64,000 nt of DNA from Symsagittifera roscoffensis (taxonomy: Eukaryota; Xenacoelomorpha; Acoela; Convolutidae): contig NC_087063.1 in the NCBI RefSeq assembly GCF_963678635.1, positions 5,550,386-5,614,385 on the forward strand, in the 5' to 3' direction. Positions 57,578 to 64,000 of this stretch are shown one piece after another. The translations under genes and the position numbers were made by a program. Under the pieces are notes generated by a model. The model saw only the letters and a list, made by a program, of their open reading frames with translations, was not told where the DNA came from and did no database searches. How positions within the stretch are numbered: the first letter of the stretch is position 1; each line of letters opens with the position of its first letter.

Positions 57578-58457
57578 TGTACCAGTCGGTCATATTTGGA
57601 AGTTTGACCTTGAGAAAGTTTTTAGTCTTGATTTTGGGGTGAAATAAAATTTTTCAAAAATTCGAATCGAGCATGTCATGTTCAAATTTCTCTCGACAAC
57701 TGAAAATATCAGAAAAATAAGATCAGAAAATTCGAACTACAATCGCGGGAGAGTAGTCAAAATAGCAGCGGGAAACTGCTATTCGCAATTTCCGATACAT
57801 AATTCGAACGAGAGTAGAGCTGTCTTATTCGTGGCAGGAGACAGAAAATAATCGCGAAAGAAAGGAGAGCAAATTCAAGTGAACCAGAGTGAACATTCGG
57901 TGAAAAGGTGGACAACCAAAGTCTCCCAATGGTCCAGAACCAAAACCTATTTGTTGAGCTAAAACTAATTCATTACAAACTTCTTGAGTTAATCTTAATT
58001 AGCCATCAATTTTAGAGTTCCTTTATAGTGTAGTTACTCGAATCTAGAGGTCGTGTCGGTATGAGAGTACCAAATTTAATTTTCTTGAGTGTGTTTTATT
58101 TTGTTATGTTGAGTTAGGGAGGGTTTTTAGTTGATCCATCTGAAAAGGATAAAGGTCCACTGTCTAATAAAAAGTAACTACACATAAGGTTCCGACCCTG
58201 TTTTTAACTGCGTTCGTGTATTTTAGGCATTTCGAGACCTAAATATGGGGGAGTTCTTATTTTCTAGAGTGGGGGGTATTTTTGTAGTGGCCTTTAAGCT
58301 GTAACAAGGGTTTTAGTCTTGTCGCAAGTGAAACTAATTGGCTCCAATCGCTTGATGTAGAAAAACACAAGAGATAGTGTCCCTGATTCTTGAGCCAATG
58401 GATATAGGGCCTATTTTTCGTTAACCTCATATGTGACTTAAGTGGGCGACTGTTACA
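57578..58457 (+). repeat. 5' LTR of element 3
   Basis: About 880 bp from TGTACCAGTCGGTCATATTTGG to GCGACTGTTACA, the reverse complement of element 2's LTR ends with substitutions throughout. AATAAA is conserved at 58,166-58,171. LTR length is almost unchanged, so divergence is mostly by substitution and small indels. Confidence 0.85.
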
Positions 58458-60539
58458 TAGTAATTTTATGGCTCTCCTTGTTGTTTTTACGACATCAAGA
58501 CTACGGGATCAAACCCACTTGACACAACTCCGGGATACATGCCCATTCTAGAGTACCGGTGGTGCGGTTCAACGGGAACGTATTCACCTTTTGGTTGTAC
58601 CGCGCTAGCTTTTTAAGAAAACTTGAGAAAATTTCCCGGTGCGCTTTCCGAAACGAGGCCTAGCTAACCGAGTAAGGGGGTCACTAGGGGGACAAAAAAC
58701 GAGTAAAAGAGAAAAAGCGAAACAAAAAACCAAAAAAGACTAGAAACAGGACGAAAATTCTTAAAAAGCTGGATCAAACCTTTATATTAATTAAAATAGT
58801 ATACCCATTCTGTTTTCCAATAAGACTGATCGTTTCGATAAAATCAGCAACGTTTTACAGGTGCCCAAGTGTGGGGCGTTGTAAGGTTTTCAGAGAGCTT
58901 TGTGATATCATCGGACCACTGGGACACCTGACTGGAACAGGTGACCAGCCCAGGAGGAAAGTGTGACCAACCGGCAGGTGATCAGCCAGCAGTGTGATCA
59001 TAGCAGAACAGAGCAAACAGAAGGGAGTTTACAGAGGTTCTGTTTGATCAAACCGGTATCGTTAAAATCCATTTAACATTTTAGGAAGTAAGTGTAAAAT
59101 TGAATAAGCGAATACCCACCATTTTCAGGAAACGTTTTTACTTGAGCAGAGCTTGGAAACAGGTTTCACGGTTTTCTCTCGAGAAGTTTAGCACATACCG
59201 CGCTTAGGGTAATTTTCAACTTAAGTGGGGGGCTAGTTAGGGGGAGGTTAGAAGGGGGGCTGGTTAAGATAGGGGTTGGCGGTTGAAAATTGTAAGACAC
59301 ATAATAATAACTATACAATCGATATCGTCGATTTAGTTACGTTAGTAGACCCAGAGTCTGGAACGATCCATCTTTAGACTCAGAACAAGAATTGCAACGC
59401 AAGGACATCCAAATTTAAGATCGATTTAAGGTAGGTAATCTGGTCGGATCGGGTGGGGTGACCGGAAATAGACAGTTTTTGGAACCCAAAAGGAGAATAC
59501 CCCATAAGAACGTTAGTAGGGCGGAGGAAAAACGCGTGACAATCAGGTACCAGACATTTTTTTTAACGAAAAACCACATTGGTCGCCTTTGAATTTTGGG
59601 TGAATTCATCACATTTGTATGTTTTTTCATTTTTCTCTTTTAAATTTTTACGTTTCCGGAACAAATTCAATTGGTTTTTAACGAATCGGAGATCATAAGG
59701 CACTTGCTAACAAGTCGTGTTTCAACTTGTGTCGGATTATTAAAGGAAAGTTAATTTCAGGGTGGTTAGCATGTAAAATTTTGATTAAAAAGATTAGGTT
59801 TTGGGGACTTTTCAAAACAAGAGCTCTAGAGGTGGTACTGGGATAGTGGATCGGAAATTCCAATACTCGACACAAGGTACAAGGGAATTCATCAGAAGAA
59901 GAAACACTTGAGCTACGAGTTTGAAAGAAGTGCAAGACTCTAGCCGGCGGTCCTGTGATAGTGATTTAAGTGTCCCAACACTCAGTCCTGGGATAGTGAT
60001 CTAAGTGTCCCAACACTAAGGAGCAAGAGATCCGACTGTCCCAACACTGAAGAACAAGAGATCCGACTGTCCAAACACTCGAACGAAGTCTCCTGGGAGG
60101 GTTCAGAAAAAGTCCTGGGACAGTACGAAGTGTCCCAACACTCGAGTGAAGTCTCCTATGAGGGTTCAGAAAAGTCCTGGGACAGTAACGAAGTGTCCCA
60201 ACACTTGAGCTAAGGGTCTTAGGAGGGTTCAGAAAAAATCCTGTGACAGTAACGAAGTGTCCCAAAACTTGAGCGAAGGGTCCTAAGGACTGAAATTGAT
60301 TGAGATTCAAAACTGATATGGACTACTTTTAGTTTTTAATACACCAAAAAAAATTTTTTTTATTTACATATTTTCAACCGAATTTTACAATAGGAACTTG
60401 TAAATATTGAAATTGTAAATAAAAAAATTGTATATAAAAATCAAGAAGCGAAATAGGACTAAAGAAAAATCAAACCTCGTCGCAACGGAAAGCAACAAAA
60501 TCAAATCCGAAAGTAACGAGAAAGAACATTTCAGAGAAC
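58458..60539. other. Leader of element 3
   Basis: About 2.1 kb between LTR and gag. It includes a primer-binding-site-like TGG at 58,469, sequence antiparallel to the element 2 leader, and a 63-bp repeat array near the end. No ORF of interest. Confidence 0.7.
59955..60290 (+). repeat. 63-bp tandem repeats in element 3 leader
   Basis: Units such as gtgtcccaacact..ag..aag..tcct..gagggttcagaaaa.tcctgggacagtaacgaa repeat with a period near 63 bp at about 60,067, 60,130, 60,193 and 60,256. Shorter degenerate units lie to the left. The gtcccaa/ctgggac core is the same theme as element 2's minisatellite, in the same position ahead of gag. Confidence 0.9.
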
Positions 60540-63500
60540 ATGGTCATTACAAGAACCGTAAAGGAAAACAAGACCAAGGAGAAAGCTATGGAAGAACCAA
60601 TTGTACCGGCTAGAGAAATCGATCATGAGACACCAGATCATAGTATTGACGGGGTGGAAAGGAAAACCACGGCATCAACACCAATGCCAAAAGCAGAAGA
60701 ACAAGAAAAGAAAACGATAGAGTTCTCACCGATTGACATTGTAGAGGAAACAACAGGCAACAAGCCGGAAACTATAATAGACGATTCTCAAACAAAAACA
60801 ACGTCGTTCACAGAGAGGATTGCAGCGATGGTCGGAATGAAACCAAAAGAGAAAAAGGAGGTTATACCAACGACCGAGAAAGGCAAAACCTTCGGAACAT
60901 TTTCAGCAATTACAACAGAGGCCAAACAAGACGAAGAGCAGATCACACATGAAGCAACGGCAAATCAAGAAAAAACAACTTCACTTGAAATAGGCGACTT
61001 GATGGCAAAGTTGGAACAAATCGACAAGACGCTAAAACACAGCGAGGAAGGCCGCCAAGAGCTAAAAAGGGAAGTACGGCACAACAAGAATGAGTACCTA
61101 GAAAACTACTTTGTCATGGCAAGTGCGACGGAAGAGAAACTACAACAGATGTCGGACAAGGTAGAGGCTACCGACAAGGAGCGAGAGAAACATATCAAGA
61201 AGGATATGGAAGAAATGAAGAAACGGTATGATACCGTGAATGAGAAGTTGGGTAGTCTAGAGACGAGAATGGATACAATGTTCAAGGATCAAGCTGAAAG
61301 TTCTTGTGCCTTGCAGTCCAAACTGGATGCTCTCTTGAGAAACTCAATAGCCCAAGATAAATCAGTGGTGGAAAAACCATCCGGAACTAGAGTTGACTTC
61401 GTGGAACCACAACGAAAGAAACGAGAATCTACACCGTTAGCAAGGATTGATAATACCATGGCATCAGGAGGGATAAGGTCCGCCATGAAGGTGGGAGCCT
61501 CAAACTCGACAAGGACGACAGAAAAGTCAGCGTCACATACGAGTGTACAACCGGATGCCATGACGTGGGTCAATACCTGGGAAACGATGAACAGGTTGCT
61601 TGAAGCATTTGCAACAAGGAACGCAGACTCAAGTGACAGAGGCAGTGGAAAATCCAGGAAAACCTTCAAAAAACCTAAGGAGTTCAAGGATAATTCAGAT
61701 AGATGCATCGACACATGGGTTGAGGTAATGAGACTACATCTAGAACAAGATAACTTGAACGACAAAAGGCAGGTTTGCACGGCAATACTAAGCAATATAG
61801 AAGGCACCGCACTAAAATGCGTGGTAGCAAAGACGGAGATCTTCGAGATACTGTTGAACCAATTCGGGTCCGGGATGAAGGGTCATCAAGAGATGATGAG
61901 ATTCGAAAAAAAAATACAAAGGGAAGACGATTCAATCGATGAAATCCTGGATGACCTTGAGAGTTTGAGAAGAAGAAGCGACACGGGAGAGTCGACGAAT
62001 AGAATAAACTTTAGCATCGCTTCAAAGTTTATTGACGGGGTGAGAAGTGACGACTTGAGAACAATGCTGGCAACGTATTATAGACTATCGAAGGATAATG
62101 CACCGACCCCAGAGGAGATGAGACAAAAATCAAAAGAGTACATGTTAATGAAACCAAAGAATTACTCATACTGAGAAGGAAGGAACCTGCAAGGGGGGAG
62201 CCAGCCACAAAAGTCGTCATGGTACAAGCCTAGAGACGACATGGACAAACGTAGGTCTTGCGTAAATTGTGGATCAGCGGATCATCATGTGGCGGATTGC
62301 ACGATATACAAGCAAGGCATGAAGTTCTTGGTATACGCACTGGAAGAAGAGGACATGAATCAAACAGAGCAACATGAGTTTTACAGTGACTTGATCATCA
62401 AGATAGGCGCGAGGTGCTTTTTCTGCAATCAAGAAGGCCATTTCAGAATGGACTGCCCTTTGTTTTGGGAGGCAGTCAAGAATCAGAATCACCCGAAACA
62501 CAAACTAGCACTGGCCGCAGTGCAAATTACTAGGAACAGACAAGCTGAAAACGATTTGAACAATAAAGAAGCAGCGAGTGGTGATTTGTCAACAAAGACA
62601 AGAAAGGCCGTGACACAAAACAAAGATGACACGGGGGCCGAGAACAGAAACTCTCTAGAGAAGCGATCAACAAAGTGAAGCAAGACTTGGCGACGAAAGA
62701 AATCGAACAACGGCTTAAACAGGAGATAGAAAAACAGAGATTGAATGAGACGCTCTGTATGACAAGACCAGAACCGGAGACCGGAGAGAACGTATAAAAT
62801 GGTAACTGAAAAACCATTTGGCATCATGAAAATTGGGGCAAGAATCAGGTCAATAATCACAGTGGGCGGCCACGAAGTAACAAGAAACTTGAGGGAACCG
62901 ATTGATTAGACAGTGATGCACATAGATGTATACGCGGACTACTTGAGTGTAATAGGCCCGGAAACTCCTTCTAGAGCTTTAAGCCCGCAAACTCCTTCAC
63001 AAAAACGATGATAACGTGTGACGAGGATCTTGCCGGGCAAATCTATGTTGGTAGAGAAGAAATAAAAGTGAGATCCATTGGGCACTGTCCTATGCTGGAG
63101 GAGGATGCCATGCATCTGGGGACAGAAGCAGACGTGTCTGCACACGTGTTGGACATAAATGGAAAGAAGACACAACTGCAAGGGTTGTTGGACAGGGGAG
63201 CCGTCTTGAGTCTAATACCAATTGAAACTTGGAGAATATTGGGATACGACAAATATGACCTGATTGACTCAAGAATACGGCTGTCAGCAGCAAACAAGGG
63301 GGCGCTTCGGGTTATAGTTAGGACACCAATAATAGCCCTAAACCTGTGAGAACGCAATCTGTGGATGAGCTTTCTGGTGATGGAGAATCTAGATGAGTCT
63401 GACCAATTCATTTTAGACAGAGATTTCATCAGGAATTTCGACGTAACAATTGATCTTAACAATGTGATGTTCAGGATTCAAAACCCGGAAAGGACGTACG

Positions 63501-64000
63501 TAATTAAACCGGTAAATTTGATAATGGCGAAATAAAATAAGGCTCCAGTTTTCTTGAGTAGGAGGTTAAGGCTGAAAGCGAATGAGGCGGCAATAGTGAG
63601 TTTATGGATGAAAAACTATATTGAACTAAGCGAAAATAAACAAGTATGTATATCACGGAATCCAAATAGTCAAAGTGCTGCTATTTTAGGAATATCCTTC
63701 TCAATAATCAAGGGTGGCATCTGCGTCAGTGTCTTGTTGAATCCTCTTGATATACCAATCACGATCCAGAGGGGGAGGAAGCTTCGATACGCACTGCCAA
63801 TGAAAATTAGATATGAAATGACTAAAAATTTGAAAGAAAATGAAGTTCTTGATTGCCCAAATCACAGGGAAAAATTTGTATCTTGAGACGATTGAAGAAA
63901 ATAAAACGTTCGTCAGGTCTTGTGAAGTCACTTAAGTCAGAAACAGACGATGGACTGTCGAGCTAATCGAATTTTCCAGAGAGACCCACGCTAGAAGAAT
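60540..64000 (+). pseudogene. gag-pol: Element 3 gag-pol, broken
   Basis: Gag opens at 60,540 (MVITRT) and runs 544 codons to a TGA at 62,172-62,174. The same frame continues with zinc knuckles CVNCGSADHHVADC and CFFCNQEGHFRMDC (62,241-62,678). A frameshift near 62,660, further stops and a deletion around 62,940-63,005 follow. The protease segment (from 63,008) has LLDRGAVLS in place of the LLDTGA active site. A last block, 63,554-63,886, matches the region between protease and RT. Compared with element 2, gag also lacks about ten codons near 61,835. The copy cannot make a working polyprotein. Confidence 0.9.

Larger units (their letters stand above)
57578..64000 (+). mobile_element. Decayed relative of element 2 (element 3), cut by right edge
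   Basis: Plus strand. Order: diverged LTR, leader with repeats, gag, then broken protease-pol. The LTR, leader, gag start and zinc knuckles all align with element 2 in order, so they share ancestry, but the divergence is clearly greater than between element 2's two LTRs. Its 3' half lies outside the window. It is arranged head-to-head with element 2, so both 5' LTRs face each other across the 638-bp LINE remnant. Confidence 0.9.

Overview
The window looks like invertebrate animal chromosome. It is AT-rich outside one large insertion, with short GT..AG introns, a DEAD-box helicase gene split into at least eleven coding exons, a trypsin-like protease gene in several exons, tRNA-derived short repeats, LINE debris and three large Ty3/Gypsy-type LTR retroelements. 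There are no bacterial operons, ribosome binding sites or CRISPR arrays. I cannot name the species. A nematode or another small invertebrate is plausible but not shown.

Layout. Positions 1 to about 16,000 hold a retrovirus-like Gypsy element on the minus strand (element 1), cut by the left window edge. In its transcription order it has a small basic ORF, gag-pol with one in-frame stop just after the YLDD motif, a two-membrane-segment micro-ORF, a 378-codon ORF with no AUG, an 872-residue envelope-like glycoprotein, and a further ORF joined to the envelope by an ATGA overlap. Positions 16,000-33,700 are host DNA: dispersed repeats, a 5'-truncated LINE tail (17.6-18.2 kb), a trypsin-like gene or pseudogene (20.6-21.6 kb) and a DDX5/Dbp2-type RNA helicase (24.9-32.8 kb), both genes on the minus strand. 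Next comes a palindromic MITE-like element (33.2 kb), and then one LINE copy (33.7 kb onward) that has been split open.

The centrepiece is element 2, at 34,027-56,939 on the minus strand. This is a single 22.9-kb LTR retrotransposon with two 879-bp LTRs that look identical, inserted into the LINE copy so that the LINE reading frame resumes exactly on the far side. It has a 2.6-kb leader full of minisatellites, one gag-pol ORF of about 2,893 residues that ends in a probable macro (ADP-ribose-binding) domain, and a second ORF of 2,959 residues. The second ORF carries a coiled coil, a complete SGNH/GDSL hydrolase signature, a second degenerate SGNH-like block, and a long remainder I do not recognise. 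Intact ORFs and matching LTRs point to a young, possibly active element.

Element 3 (57,578 to the right edge, plus strand) is a decayed relative of element 2. It lies head-to-head with element 2, 638 bp away, next to the second half of the same LINE. Its LTR, leader repeats and gag are recognisably related, but gag-pol is broken by stops, frameshifts and a changed protease active site.

Most promising novelty: the giant element with macro and SGNH domains and an unexplained mega-ORF, and the multi-ORF 3' region of element 1. All domain calls were made by eye from motifs, without a profile search.
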